A program made the translations under genes and the position numbers. Positions 52,486 through 61,916 of a DNA stretch of 64,000 bases are shown piece by piece; position 1 is the stretch's first letter; every line of letters begins with the position of its first letter. The stretch covers positions 88,418-152,417 of the forward strand of contig NZ_PVNO01000003.1 in the NCBI RefSeq assembly GCF_002993325.1, given 5' to 3'. Source of the DNA: Alteromonas gracilis (GTDB lineage Bacteria; Pseudomonadota; Gammaproteobacteria; Enterobacterales; Alteromonadaceae). Under the pieces are notes generated by a model that worked only from the letters and a program-made list of their open reading frames with translations, was not told where the DNA came from and ran no database searches.

Positions 52486-52511
52486 AACTGTCGTCTTTGC
52501 GACAGTTTTTT
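52486..52511 (+). terminator. Rho-independent terminator after the kinase gene
   Basis: AACTGTCG (52486-52493), loop TCTTTG, and CGACAGTT (52500-52507) form the stem, which runs into a T tract ending in TTTTTTA. It is 40 bases after the kinase stop. Confidence 0.9.
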
Positions 52512-52562
52512 ATTCACCAGCAGGCCAAGCTAAGCACATTTAAGGAATTTGAGTGAGTAAAG

Positions 52563-53417
52563 ATGCAGCTTAACCAGTGGCGTGATAATGGTCAGTTTTT
52601 AAATATTAATCATCAGCGCGTTTTCTATCAAACTGAGGGAAAGGGCCCAGTGCTGTTGCTCATTCACGGCTACCCCACCGCTAGCTTCGACTGGATAAAG
52701 CTATGGCCTGCACTCACAAAGGCGTTTCGTTGTGTAACACTCGACATGCTGGGGTTTGGTTTTAGCACTAAAGCACCTAAAAAATACCTCATTAAAGAAC
52801 AAGCCGCCGTGATAAGCGCTTTAATGGAGCATTTAAAAGTTAGCCATGCCCACGTTCTATCCCACGATTACGGTGATACCGTAGCGCAAGAACTTTTGGC
52901 GCAACACCTGGAAAAAAGCCTTTCGTTTAGCATCAGTTCACTGCACCTTCTCAACGGCGGCCTATTTCCTGAAACACATCGCGCCTTACCTATCCAGAAA
53001 CTACTGCTCTCCCCTATTGGTGGGCTACTCATTCGCTTTTTAAACAAAAACGCAATTAGAAAAAGCATGCACAATATTTTTGGCCGAAACACACCGCCTT
53101 CAAATAGAGATATCGATGACTTTTGGGCGCTTATTACTGAAAACAATGGTCACAAATATATGCATTTACTTTTAGACTATATGAAACAGCGGAAGCAGTA
53201 CCGAGAGCGCTGGGTAGGTGCCTTACAAAATGCCAACGTTCCTATGCGACTCACCGCCGGCATAGCAGACCCAATTTCTGGCGCACACATGGTGGCACGA
53301 TACAGAGCACTTATTCCGAAAGCTGACGTAGTTGAACTTGCTGATATCGGGCATTATCCGCAGATCGAAAGTGCTGAGATGGTGTTGGAATCTGTTTTTG
53401 AATTTATTGGAAATTGA
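52563..53417 (+). CDS. Alpha/beta hydrolase, haloalkane-dehalogenase/epoxide-hydrolase-like
   Basis: 284 residues, no signal peptide. The fold is clear: LLLIHGYPTASFDW with the oxyanion His-Gly, VTLDMLGFGFSTKA, and the nucleophile elbow VLSHDYGDTVA. In the elbow the nucleophile is Asp102 (S-H-D-Y-G), as in haloalkane dehalogenases and epoxide hydrolases, not Ser. The acid is probably in RLTAGIADPISGAHM and the catalytic His in ELADIGHYPQIE. Such enzymes act through an ester intermediate on alkyl halides or epoxides. The sequence ends 30 bases before a tRNA fragment that marks an island edge, so this is the last gene of the original chromosome on this side. Confidence 0.88.
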   Translation: MQLNQWRDNGQFLNINHQRVFYQTEGKGPVLLLIHGYPTASFDWIKLWPALTKAFRCVTLDMLGFGFSTKAPKKYLIKEQAAVISALMEHLKVSHAHVLSHDYGDTVAQELLAQHLEKSLSFSISSLHLLNGGLFPETHRALPIQKLLLSPIGGLLIRFLNKNAIRKSMHNIFGRNTPPSNRDIDDFWALITENNGHKYMHLLLDYMKQRKQYRERWVGALQNANVPMRLTAGIADPISGAHMVARYRALIPKADVVELADIGHYPQIESAEMVLESVFEFIGN

Positions 53418-53447
53418 ATGCTTGGGTGTCGCTTCGAAGAGAGAAGT

Positions 53448-53472
53448 TGGTCGGTGTGAGAGGATTTGAACC
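53448..53472 (-). other. Displaced 3' end of a tRNA-Pro gene, likely island attachment site
   Basis: On the minus strand, 25 bases from 53472 down read as a T loop, T stem and acceptor: GGTTCAAATCC, then TCTCACACCGACCA. This matches the 3' end of gammaproteobacterial tRNA-Pro, including ACCGACCA. No tRNA body is present to the right; the bases after 53472 do not make the T-stem partner or the other arms. Such fragments are left at the far end of elements that integrated into a tRNA 3' end. Orientation predicts the intact tRNA-Pro lies beyond the right edge of the window, on the minus strand, with the integrase gene near it. Confidence 0.7.
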
Positions 53473-53870
53473 TGATCTATAACCCAATCTCACACTTTAT
53501 AAATATAAATTTTGACCAAACCTGACAAACGTCTTTGTGCCATGGACTGCTAGTCAAGACTCTATTTCTATCCGGCATGATTGTACGTTTAGCAGACTGT
53601 CGCTCTCGCTCGTTTTTTGGACATTTCCGAGTTACGGCACATAAAGCACTCTGACTATTTGAATTATATTGAGTATGGCAAATGAAGTCGAAAAACGCAG
53701 TCTGTTCATTATTCTTAATTTGCGACTCAAAATCGCCAACTCTCTGATTCAAGTCCTGATGGCCAGCATGTCAACCCCGTAGCCACAAGGTTTCTGGCTT
53801 TTTTACTATTGTGTCACTTTCATATAATATGCTCGCATTTGAGCCCAGCTACGCTCACAGGGAGTGATTA
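53473..53870. other. Island-left intergenic region upstream of rnlA
   Basis: 398 bases. No credible gene: the only frame is a 91-codon minus-strand one with no ribosome site and odd composition. A possible hairpin (AGCCA 53781-53785, TGGCT 53795-53799, then T6) could end leftover leftward or rightward transcription. A TATAAT box at 53823-53828 is the likely -10 of rnlAB; I see no good -35. Confidence 0.45.
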
Positions 53871-54950
53871 ATGTCCGACTACAAAAATCTAAATCTCGAT
53901 AGAGATGCAATTGATGCTCACGTAGCCAAGTTTTTAGAATGCAACAATATGGTACAAGATGGGGAGCCAACAGTAGTCGGAAAAGCAAAGCGATATAAAT
54001 TCGGTTCTGCTGGATCGAAGTTCGCAATGGTAGACCTTTATCTCAACCAAGATGGTACGACAACCATTAACCACAAAATTGGCACCAATCAGGAACTAGG
54101 TGAACATTTTGCTGATTACTTGAAGGCAACTATCAATCCAGCAGAATTTGAATCTGTAAATCTGTCTATTGATGGAATCAGGGCAGAAGATTTCGATTCA
54201 GTAATTGCTTTCATCAATGATTCAGGTGAGTTTGAAATAGAAATCAATCGTGATGAGCCTGCGTGCAAGCAAATCACGCTTAAAAGCATTGCGCACCAAG
54301 ACCAACTTAAATTAACGAGCCATAGAACCACTAGAAATATGCAAATACAGGGGAAGCCCTTATCTTGCTATCGGCGAGTGATTTTCATGCTAACCGATCT
54401 GTTAGATCTTAAAGCGCTTGCTCAAGTTCTCTACAAAAAGGACGATAATAGTGCAGAGATAGTTCGGACTGAAATGGCAGAAGATCACCTAAAGCGATTT
54501 TTTGTGAATAGTTACGAACAATTACCTGCGCAGGTTAAAAAGCTGTTGATTTCGAGTTGCTGTGTAAAACTTGCATCGCCTCAGCTTCCCGATTATTGCC
54601 TTCTGCTATACCCAGATCTCAGAGCGTTAGAAGGAGTATTGAAGCTACTTCTTGACAGCTATGGTATGTCTGTTGCTAACGCCGAACATGGTTTTGGTGA
54701 TTTTTTTAATGTCGACACAAAAAGTGGACAGTGTACAATTAAGTCGGATTTCAGCGCCCAAATCGGTAATGGTGCAATGGAACGCGCTTTCAATGTCGGC
54801 TATAGTTTTTATAGGAAACATCGGCATACCTTATTTCATATGGAGGAGTTCGACGGCGGTAGCCGTTTAATATCAAATTTGGAGATGGCTATTAGTCTTT
54901 CAAACGATGCTTACAATGCCATTGATAATTTGTATACCGCTAGAACATAA
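53871..54950 (+). CDS. rnlA: RnlA-type HEPN endoribonuclease toxin (RNase LS)
   Basis: 359 residues (E. coli RnlA 357). Shared segments with E. coli RnlA, from memory of its sequence, include SYKNLNL-like DYKNLNLD at the start, INPAEFE near 89-95, MQIQGKPLSCYR (157-168), LPDYCLLLYPDLRALEGVLK (239-258) and RHTLFHME near 318-325. The HEPN motif Arg318-x4-His323 falls exactly where it does in the E. coli toxin. RnlA cuts mRNA when its antitoxin is lost, for example when a phage shuts off host transcription. GGAG is 7 bases before the ATG. RnlB follows after 5 bases. It sits just inside the island boundary. Confidence 0.93.
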   Translation: MSDYKNLNLDRDAIDAHVAKFLECNNMVQDGEPTVVGKAKRYKFGSAGSKFAMVDLYLNQDGTTTINHKIGTNQELGEHFADYLKATINPAEFESVNLSIDGIRAEDFDSVIAFINDSGEFEIEINRDEPACKQITLKSIAHQDQLKLTSHRTTRNMQIQGKPLSCYRRVIFMLTDLLDLKALAQVLYKKDDNSAEIVRTEMAEDHLKRFFVNSYEQLPAQVKKLLISSCCVKLASPQLPDYCLLLYPDLRALEGVLKLLLDSYGMSVANAEHGFGDFFNVDTKSGQCTIKSDFSAQIGNGAMERAFNVGYSFYRKHRHTLFHMEEFDGGSRLISNLEMAISLSNDAYNAIDNLYTART

Positions 54951-54955
54951 CAATT

Positions 54956-55294
54956 ATGATCAAGAAGATACGCATTATAGGTGATATTGCTGTGGTTACT
55001 GCTACCCCAGACTTTCACCCTTTGCGTCAGTTAAAACAGCTAACCGTAGAACTCGATAACTTAAAGTTCGAGGGTATGGTTTTATTCGATTTGCTAGCCG
55101 TCAACGGCTTGGCAGAGAATCGCTTTGCATCCATGAAATTCTCCGAACGGAAATTCGATCGCTCTTCCTTCGCGCTTGAATCAGAAGTAAACGCAAATAT
55201 CAAAGACGAACAAGACACCATGGCCAAACAGGATCAAACTTTCCTACTTGGCAGCGTCCTCTCATCCGAAGAAGTTGAAAAATTTACTCACTGA
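54956..55294 (+). CDS. rnlB: RnlB-type antitoxin
   Basis: 112 residues (E. coli RnlB 123). The segment GMVLFDLLAVNGLAENRFASMKF corresponds to GEILFDLLCANG and NRFVTLEMKY of RnlB; the C-terminal LLGSVLSSEEVEKF matches EASVLSPDDVRQVL. RnlB binds RnlA and inhibits it; it is unstable and falls when its transcription stops. The gene starts 5 bases after rnlA, so both are translated from one mRNA. The toxin-first order is the normal one for rnlAB. Confidence 0.9.
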   Translation: MIKKIRIIGDIAVVTATPDFHPLRQLKQLTVELDNLKFEGMVLFDLLAVNGLAENRFASMKFSERKFDRSSFALESEVNANIKDEQDTMAKQDQTFLLGSVLSSEEVEKFTH

Positions 55295-55614
55295 TTTTTG
55301 CGTGTTCGTTCTTGCTCACATAACAACCCGTCGCCCCGTAAAGAGAAGTTAGGGGACAGGTCTTACTTCTTACTGTTCATTGCATTTGTATGTCAAAATC
55401 ACCTAAACAGAGGTGTTTGAACTTTAGGTTGTAACTCATAAGGGGACATAAACGGGCTATATCTAAATGTCCGCTCCTTATGCAGACTATTGCGACTTAG
55501 CTAAAAAGTGACTGCAAATTGCTCATAGCGGTCAGTCAGGTTAGATTGCCTCCTCTGAACTATTAATGTCAGATCAGACATAATCGAGTACAGATAATTA
55601 TGTACAGATAATTA
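55295..55614. other. Intergenic region between rnlB and the HNH gene
   Basis: 320 bases without a gene. ATAAGGGGACAT (55438-55449) can pair with ATGTCCGCTCCTTAT (55467-55481) with three bases bulged, a moderate hairpin. The segment around 55353 (GTTAGGGGACAGGTCTTAC) resembles sequence flanking some transposon-derived repeats, but I cannot assign it. Confidence 0.4.
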
Positions 55615-56097
55615 TTAACCTCTGTCATTCACATTAATCAGTGAACGCACTTGAGCAACAGCAGAGTCAAAGTCCTTCAAAGCTTTATCGACAACTTTTT
55701 CAACCTCAGATTTCAAGGCTGTATTAGTGCCATTTGGTGGCATTAGCGACAACCATTCTTCAATATTCGAACGACGCTGCTCAAATATCGAGCTCTTACC
55801 TGACTTTTTGCTGAGAAAAGTTAACCAGTCCTCTTCTCGTTTTTCATCACCATTACAACGAGCACACGCCAATACATGGTTATGAATACTGTTACTTCCG
55901 CCCTCTGCCGACGGTATCAGGTGGTCAACGTGACCAGTTCTTGAACTGCGCTCAATTTCAACCCCGCAGTAAGCGCACTTGGACTCAAAATATGTCCACA
56001 ACGAATCAACTTCACTTTTCTTTGGGTGTTGGTCATAGATAGCCCAAAGGCATCTCTTGATTTTATTTTTGGCCATTGATGGAGTGTCTTTAGCCAT
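55615..56097 (-). CDS. HNH endonuclease
   Basis: The frame opens with a GTG at 56109; ATG 56097, 6 bases after a GGGG site, is preferred and begins MAKDTPSMAKNK (160 residues). The HNH module is complete: Cys-x-x-Cys (CAYCGVEI), then HVDHLIPSAEGGSNSIHNHVLACARCNGDE, which has the His-Asp-His core, the Asn and the second Cys-x-x-Cys. An N-terminal basic helix (KIKRCLWAIYDQHP) and a C-terminal helical part (100-160, ALKSEVEKVVDKALKDFDSAVAQVRSL) flank it. Function is probably a nuclease of the defence island, perhaps DNA-nicking. It is divergent in function from but co-directional with the hsd operon, 120 bases downstream of hsdS. Confidence 0.85.
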   Translation of the reverse strand: MAKDTPSMAKNKIKRCLWAIYDQHPKKSEVDSLWTYFESKCAYCGVEIERSSRTGHVDHLIPSAEGGSNSIHNHVLACARCNGDEKREEDWLTFLSKKSGKSSIFEQRRSNIEEWLSLMPPNGTNTALKSEVEKVVDKALKDFDSAVAQVRSLINVNDRG

Positions 56098-56222
56098 AAT
56101 CATCCCCACTTAACATAAGCACCCATTCCTAATAAGACCGGCCATACTCAACTTAACTAACTGTATTCATTAATTTTTAACTTTAACAGCCTCGACAAAG
56201 TAGCCATTCAGTGACCAAAAAC

Positions 56223-57959
56223 TTAGCTTGCTTGCTTAACAAAAGCTTCTGAAATATCGAGTTGTACCTTCTGTACCATTTTTAGCTTGCTTTTGAGAGC
56301 ATCACACAACGCTATTAACTCTTCGACTTTGGTTACAATACGCTCTTGTTCAGGTAACGGTGGCAATGGGAATAACATTTTGGCAATAGCGGATGCAGGC
56401 ATCTGTTGAATAACTGCACCCGACTTTTCATCAGCGACCTGTTTCCAATAGGCTGCACTATCAAAGAACACCTTCTTGAACGACACAATGTTAGAATTAA
56501 TTGCTCTTATTATTAACATCTGAGCATTTATAAAGCCGGTATTGTATTCATCACTCTTCAAAAACATTGCTGTTTTTCCAACACTACCTCGCAATAAAAC
56601 TACAATATCCTCGTGCCGCAACTTTCCACTATTCAGTGACTCGAACTTTTCTTTCGTAATGAATCTCAAGTCTGACCCAAATGCTAAAAATCCATCTTCA
56701 ATGTCTGGTGCACCAAAAAATGGAACCCCCTTGCCAACCAGATCACTTCCGCTTGGATATTTACTGCTCCTGTCGCCATTTTCGAAACATGCAATATCAG
56801 CAAGTCGACACCACTCCCACCCATCAGGCAGATCAAACGGCTTTTCATCGTCAGCAATTGGCGGCAATGGCTTCTGCTTTTTGATTTTTTTATCTTTGAT
56901 GAGCTGTTCTTTTTCAGCCGCGATACGCTCCAGCAGTTTTGATGCGGGTTCGTCGTTAGGGTCTTGTTTGACGAGTTTGCCCATTACGGCGAGCTGCAGG
57001 ATGGTTTGCTTTAGCTGGTCGATGCTGTCTTCGGTTGCAAACAGTACATCGGAGTGTTCGCTGATGCGTTGCCAGCTATCATTGAGATCATCGGCATCCT
57101 TGGCGTTTGTAAGCGTCTCTAGCAGCGTTTTGACCAGTAGTTGATGTGCTTCAATACTGCTTTTGGTTTTTGACTCCAACTGGTCACACAGGGCCATTAG
57201 CTCATCGACTTTGGCGACGATGCGTTTTTGTTCTTCAATAGGTGGTAGCGGATGAACTATTTTTTCCATTCGCTCCTTAGTCATGTGAATCATGGCAATA
57301 CCACTTCCACTTGCCTTAATTCTTTCTGATATAGCTTGCAAAAAAATCTTAGAAAAATGCTTGTCCAAACACTCCTCGGAAAATATGTCCATCTTCCAAA
57401 TATGGTAATGATAAATCACCCTTCCACCCTGCCAGATGAATGGTCCAAATGAAGCAGACCATGCATAGATTAAATCGCCATCATCTATGTATTTCTCTGG
57501 TTCCAACTCAAGATCAGAGTAGTACCAATCATTTGAAGTGAATAGGTTACCAACTCGCAGTATCGGCGTACCTTCCTCAAGCATTTCATTTTTCTTGTAT
57601 GCTCTACCGTTTATCACGTGAATTAAGTCTTCTAAGCTTGCTTCCATCCACTCTGGCGGGTATTCGAAGAATCGCTCAGGTTGAATATTTTTCTTTGAAC
57701 GTGATTTTTTTAGAACCCCGCTATCAATTAGCTCCGCTTTTACATTCTTTGATCTGTTTAAAAGCTCTGATGCGGGTTCGTCGGTGGGGTCTTGTGGCAC
57801 CAATTTACCGCGCACCGCCAACTCCAAAATCAGCTCACGCAGTTTTTTAATGCCATACAACTCAAGTTTATTTGAACTGCCTCGACCTGACGCCGATTTG
57901 GTTTTTATAGCCGAGGTCCAAATATCAATATTATCGGTAATTAGCTGTTCAACTGACAT
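56223..57959 (-). CDS. hsdS: Type I restriction-modification specificity subunit (HsdS)
   Basis: 578 residues. The two-TRD layout is clear: an N-terminal conserved helix (LRELILELAVRGKLVPQDP), TRD1 (about 90-245), central conserved region (LPPIEEQKRIVAKVDELMAL near 247, then helices and a second LAVMGKLVKQDPND), TRD2 (about 370-530) and distal region (LPPLPEQERIVTKVEELIAL). The paired QDP-DEPAS segments are sequence repeats typical of type I S subunits. The subunit binds a bipartite DNA site and guides both HsdM and HsdR. ATG overlaps the hsdM stop (TAATG). TRDs vary freely, so the recognition sequence cannot be read here. Confidence 0.94.
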   Translation of the reverse strand: MSVEQLITDNIDIWTSAIKTKSASGRGSSNKLELYGIKKLRELILELAVRGKLVPQDPTDEPASELLNRSKNVKAELIDSGVLKKSRSKKNIQPERFFEYPPEWMEASLEDLIHVINGRAYKKNEMLEEGTPILRVGNLFTSNDWYYSDLELEPEKYIDDGDLIYAWSASFGPFIWQGGRVIYHYHIWKMDIFSEECLDKHFSKIFLQAISERIKASGSGIAMIHMTKERMEKIVHPLPPIEEQKRIVAKVDELMALCDQLESKTKSSIEAHQLLVKTLLETLTNAKDADDLNDSWQRISEHSDVLFATEDSIDQLKQTILQLAVMGKLVKQDPNDEPASKLLERIAAEKEQLIKDKKIKKQKPLPPIADDEKPFDLPDGWEWCRLADIACFENGDRSSKYPSGSDLVGKGVPFFGAPDIEDGFLAFGSDLRFITKEKFESLNSGKLRHEDIVVLLRGSVGKTAMFLKSDEYNTGFINAQMLIIRAINSNIVSFKKVFFDSAAYWKQVADEKSGAVIQQMPASAIAKMLFPLPPLPEQERIVTKVEELIALCDALKSKLKMVQKVQLDISEAFVKQAS

Positions 57960-59449
57960 TAGACATTACCCTCTTTGCCTGTTACTGAACCGCCAGATGA
58001 TAGTGCCCCAGACAAGATGCCTTTAAGCTGGTCACGCAGTGCTTGTATCTCATTTTGTTGGGTTTGATATTGTGCTAGCAACTCTTCTGGATCATGACTG
58101 ACCTGCTCATCCTCATGCGGATTTTTTATGTCCAGGTTAAAGTTACGCTGGATGACTTCCTCAATCGATACTTTCCACGCATGCTCATTTTCAACGCGGC
58201 TGGCAAAACCATCTTCTTCACTGCCCCACCAGTCGATTTCGGTCTGAAATTCTTCAAACTTCATCGGCTTGGTTTTGGAATAGTTTTTCACACCCTTGGG
58301 GTACGGATGCTCATAGAACCAGATGTCTTTAGTGGGTTGACCTTTGGTGAAAAACAGTAGGTTGGTTTTAATGCCTGTATAGGGGTTAAATACGCCATTA
58401 GGTAACCGCACAATGGTATGCAAGTTACACTCCTCAGTGAGCAGCTTTTTAATTTTAGTTTTTACACCTTCACCAAATAGCGTACCGTCAGGTAACACCA
58501 CTGCAGCGCGTCCTCCGTCTTTTAACACCTCTACAATCAACTGCAAGAACAAATCTGCAGTTTCACGGGTTTGCATCTCAGAGGGAAAGTTTTTCTCAAT
58601 GCCATCTTCCTCTGTACCACCAAAGGGTGGATTGGTCACGATGACATCAAAGTCAGCGTCCCAGCTTGATAATGGCTTATTGAGCGTATTGTCATGCTTA
58701 ATTTGAACTGGCACTTCAATACCATGCAGCATCATATTGGTAGTTGCCAGCAGGTGTGGTAACTGCTTTTTTTCCACTCCATGAATTTGTTTTTGTAGCG
58801 TTTGATGGTCGCTACCGGTTTTAACGTAGTTAGTTTTAATGTGGTCAACACTGCATGCTAGAAACCCGCCTGTACCGCACGCAGGGTCGAACACTTGTTC
58901 GCCCAGTTTTGGGTCAACTCGATTAACGATAAAGCGCGTGACTGCCCTCGGTGTATAGAACTCACCTGCGTTGCCTGCGCTTTGCAAGTCACGAAGGATT
59001 TGTTCGTAAATATCACCAAACAGATGTCGTTCTTTTGAGTCAGTGAAATCCACTTCGTTGAGTTTATTAATCACCTGGCGAAGCAGTGTGCCGTTTTTCA
59101 TATAATTAAAGGCATCACTAAATGCTTCACGTACCACAAAACCACGTGGATTTTTGTCAATCGGGGCGGTTAAGTTTTTCAGCGTTGGAAACAAATCATC
59201 GTTTACGAATTCCATCAACTCATCACCAGTTATTCCCTGCTCATCTGCGGCCCAGTTACGCCAAAGATACTGTTCTGGGATAGGTTCACGGTAATCATCC
59301 AATTCAAGCTCAAGCTCTTCTTCCTGGGCATCAAATATTTTAAGGAACAGTAACCAGGACATTTGCCCCAAACGCTGCGCATCACCGTCGACACCAGCAT
59401 CTTTGCGCATAATGTCCTGAATCGATTTAATGACTGTACTGACTGACAT
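57959..59449 (-). CDS. hsdM: Type I DNA N6-adenine methyltransferase subunit (HsdM)
   Basis: 496 residues. N-terminal helical domain (VIKSIQDIMRKDAGVDGDAQRLGQMSWLLFLKIFD), then the methyltransferase with motif I FDPACGTGGFLA (about 193-204) and motif IV NPPFGG for adenine-N6. GNAGEFYTPRAVTRFIV precedes motif I, as usual. The C-terminal coiled part (QTQQNEIQALRDQLKGIL) contacts HsdS. With HsdS it methylates host DNA; with HsdR it restricts. hsdR is 40 bases upstream. Confidence 0.96.
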   Translation of the reverse strand: MSVSTVIKSIQDIMRKDAGVDGDAQRLGQMSWLLFLKIFDAQEEELELELDDYREPIPEQYLWRNWAADEQGITGDELMEFVNDDLFPTLKNLTAPIDKNPRGFVVREAFSDAFNYMKNGTLLRQVINKLNEVDFTDSKERHLFGDIYEQILRDLQSAGNAGEFYTPRAVTRFIVNRVDPKLGEQVFDPACGTGGFLACSVDHIKTNYVKTGSDHQTLQKQIHGVEKKQLPHLLATTNMMLHGIEVPVQIKHDNTLNKPLSSWDADFDVIVTNPPFGGTEEDGIEKNFPSEMQTRETADLFLQLIVEVLKDGGRAAVVLPDGTLFGEGVKTKIKKLLTEECNLHTIVRLPNGVFNPYTGIKTNLLFFTKGQPTKDIWFYEHPYPKGVKNYSKTKPMKFEEFQTEIDWWGSEEDGFASRVENEHAWKVSIEEVIQRNFNLDIKNPHEDEQVSHDPEELLAQYQTQQNEIQALRDQLKGILSGALSSGGSVTGKEGNV

Positions 59450-59488
59450 CTCTTCTCTCTTATTTTATTTGGTTAGCAGGCAAAAAGC

Positions 59489-61912
59489 TTAGGCACTTTT
59501 ATCGGTGGCACGGTAAATAGCCTGCTCTAATTCGGTAATAGCTTCGTCGTATTGTTTGCGACCACCAAAGCCTTTTTTGACAATTTCAGTGACCGAGCCA
59601 ATGTCGGTAAATGGCTGCACTTTGATAGTTTGCAGGTTCTCGACTTCCAGTACACCTGCATCGGCATACTTATCTAGCAGCTTATCCAGAACCTGCTGTG
59701 CCTGTTCAGAATACTTAGTAAAGTAGTTACGTTTTTTGACGTTATTTGCTCGCTCTTTGCGCGTAAGTGGCGGTTGGTCAAATGCAACGTGACATATCAT
59801 GTCAAAGGGGTCGATACCCTCACCAACTTCTTGTTCCAGTGCTTCCCACAAAATGCCTTCACCGGCAAGCTCATCGATAATAGTTTGCTTGCGTTCCGTG
59901 TCGTTCCATCTGCGCACAAAATCATCCAGCGATGCAAACTGTTTGGATAAGGTTTTTCGGGTATAGTCCTTAAAAGACTCGGTGACCAATTTGCCATCGG
60001 TATCATAATACTGAACGCGCTCCGCAACTTTACTAACCGTGACACCGTTTACGTGATACTTGCGTACCGCTTCACCCCCATCGTCATCACCGCCAGTCCA
60101 GTCGCCACCGTCAATGGGCCCAGAGTCATTAGGGTAACCATCTTGTTCATCAAACCCTTGCCCATCTTCATTATCGTTATCGATGTCATCGATGATGTCG
60201 TCAAAGCCAGAATCCGGATCATTAATGTCATCAGGCTTGGTTGTGATGATTTTTTCGGGAATACCGTCAAAGCGTTCATCGGCAAACAACTCGGTGGCTT
60301 TTTTGAAATCTAATATGGTGAACCAGAGTTTGCCGTATTTATCATCAATACGTGTACCCCGCCCAATGATTTGCTTGAACTTGGTCATGGACTGAATGTT
60401 CTGATCCAGTACCACCAGCTTACAGGTTTTGGCGTCCACGCCGGTTGTCATGAGCTCTGATGTGGTGGCAATAACTGGGTAGGCTTTCTTGGGATTTATG
60501 AAGTTATCAAGTTGCGCCTTGCCCACTTCATCATCGCCGGTTATTTTCATCACATACTTTTCGTTTTTTGCGACTTGCTCTGGATTGCAGTTCACCAAAG
60601 CACGACGCATACGCTCGGCATGGTCAATGTCGTTACAAAAGACGATTGTTTTAGCCATTGGGTCGGTGCGCTTAAGGTAATTAGTAATGGTTTGCGCAAC
60701 CAACTGCGTGCGCTCGTCAATAACCATGGTGCGGTCAAAGTCCTTTTGGTTGTAAACCCTGTCCTCAATTTCATTACCCAGCTTGTCCACCTGTCCTTTA
60801 GTGGGTCGCCACCCCTGAAGGTCAACATCAATGTCCACTCTCACCACTTTGTATGGTGCAAGAAAGCCATCCTCAATGCCTTCTTTAAGCGAGTACATGT
60901 ATACCGGCTCGCCGAAGTAGTCGATATTACTAACTTCTTCGGTTTCTTTAGGTGTTGCGGTTAAGCCTATTTGGGTTGCCCCACTGAAGTACTCAAGGAT
61001 TTCACGCCACGCGCTGTCTTCTGCTGCACTACCACGGTGACACTCATCGATAATAATCAGGTCGAAGAAGTCTGGATCGACTTGTTTGTATGCTTTTTGA
61101 GATTCTTCAGGGCCCGTTAACGCTTGATATAAAGCAAGGTGCACTTCATAAGCAGGGTCAATTTTTCTGCCTGTTATTTTGGTCATTGCCTGACCGAAGG
61201 GCTGGAAGTCATTAATGCGTGTTTGGTCAACGAGGACATTACGATCTGCCAAAAACAAGATGCGTTTTTTAGCTTTAGCCTTCCATAATCGCCAGATGAT
61301 TTGAAAGGCAGTGTAGGTTTTACCGGTACCCGTTGCCATGACGAGCAAGATGCGGTTTTGTCCTGCAGATACTGCCTCAACTGTTTTGTTGATGGCCTGA
61401 AGCTGATAATAGCGAGGTGACTTACCGCTGCCATCATCATAGTAATCCTGGGTAATGATGGGCAACTGTGCGTCGTTAAACCCTTTGAATGCTAAATACT
61501 TTGCCCACAACTCAGCAGGCGAAGGAAACGCATCTAACGACAGTTCTGATTCAAGTTGGTTGGGATTGGTTTTATCATGAAATACAAACCCATCACCGTT
61601 ACTGGCAAACACAAAAGGCACATCGAGTAACCTGGCATAATCCAGCCCTTGCTGAATACCTTTGCCCACTTCATGCTTATTCGCTTTTGCTTCAATTACG
61701 GCCAGTGGAATGGATGGTTTGTGATACAAGACAATGTCAGCAGACTTGACTGTTTTACGTGCTGCAGCCATACCGCGAACAATAACCTTACCGTCGCGTA
61801 GTTTGACCTCTTGGCGGATCTGGGTCATATCGTCCCACCCTGCTTTTTTAACTGCAGGCAGCAAGAACTTAGTGATGATGTCGGTTTCTGAGAGTACTTT
61901 TTTATCAATCAT
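59489..61912 (-). CDS. hsdR: Type I restriction endonuclease subunit (HsdR), EcoEI-like size
   Basis: The frame extends to 61933 inside the preceding gene, but ATG 61912, with GGAGG 9 bases before it and 4 bases after the upstream stop, is preferred (807 residues). The N-terminal nuclease has the Asp in KSADIVLYH and [12 protein letters not shown] (Glu-x-Lys). The helicase has [19 protein letters not shown] (Walker A), [10 protein letters not shown] (DECH), [18 protein letters not shown] and [10 protein letters not shown] strongly acidic insert ([20 protein letters not shown]) follows. At about 807 residues it is near the EcoEI-type (type IB) length (813) and shorter than EcoKI. It translocates DNA by ATP hydrolysis and cuts on collision. 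Confidence 0.95.
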   Translation of the reverse strand: MIDKKVLSETDIITKFLLPAVKKAGWDDMTQIRQEVKLRDGKVIVRGMAAARKTVKSADIVLYHKPSIPLAVIEAKANKHEVGKGIQQGLDYARLLDVPFVFASNGDGFVFHDKTNPNQLESELSLDAFPSPAELWAKYLAFKGFNDAQLPIITQDYYDDGSGKSPRYYQLQAINKTVEAVSAGQNRILLVMATGTGKTYTAFQIIWRLWKAKAKKRILFLADRNVLVDQTRINDFQPFGQAMTKITGRKIDPAYEVHLALYQALTGPEESQKAYKQVDPDFFDLIIIDECHRGSAAEDSAWREILEYFSGATQIGLTATPKETEEVSNIDYFGEPVYMYSLKEGIEDGFLAPYKVVRVDIDVDLQGWRPTKGQVDKLGNEIEDRVYNQKDFDRTMVIDERTQLVAQTITNYLKRTDPMAKTIVFCNDIDHAERMRRALVNCNPEQVAKNEKYVMKITGDDEVGKAQLDNFINPKKAYPVIATTSELMTTGVDAKTCKLVVLDQNIQSMTKFKQIIGRGTRIDDKYGKLWFTILDFKKATELFADERFDGIPEKIITTKPDDINDPDSGFDDIIDDIDNDNEDGQGFDEQDGYPNDSGPIDGGDWTGGDDDGGEAVRKYHVNGVTVSKVAERVQYYDTDGKLVTESFKDYTRKTLSKQFASLDDFVRRWNDTERKQTIIDELAGEGILWEALEQEVGEGIDPFDMICHVAFDQPPLTRKERANNVKKRNYFTKYSEQAQQVLDKLLDKYADAGVLEVENLQTIKVQPFTDIGSVTEIVKKGFGGRKQYDEAITELEQAIYRATDKSA

Positions 61913-61916
61913 TTCC

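Noticed and set aside
53448..53530. A complete tRNA-Pro on the minus strand
   Set aside because: Only the T loop, 3' T-stem strand and 3' acceptor are present; the bases to the right do not supply an anticodon arm, D arm or 5' acceptor CGGTGTG.
53477..53752. 91-codon minus-strand frame at the island edge
   Set aside because: No ribosome site, no recognisable domain and composition unlike the neighbouring genes; more likely open by chance.
60053..60395. Plus-strand frames inside hsdR
   Set aside because: They mirror the acidic insert of HsdR on the opposite strand and have no start signals.
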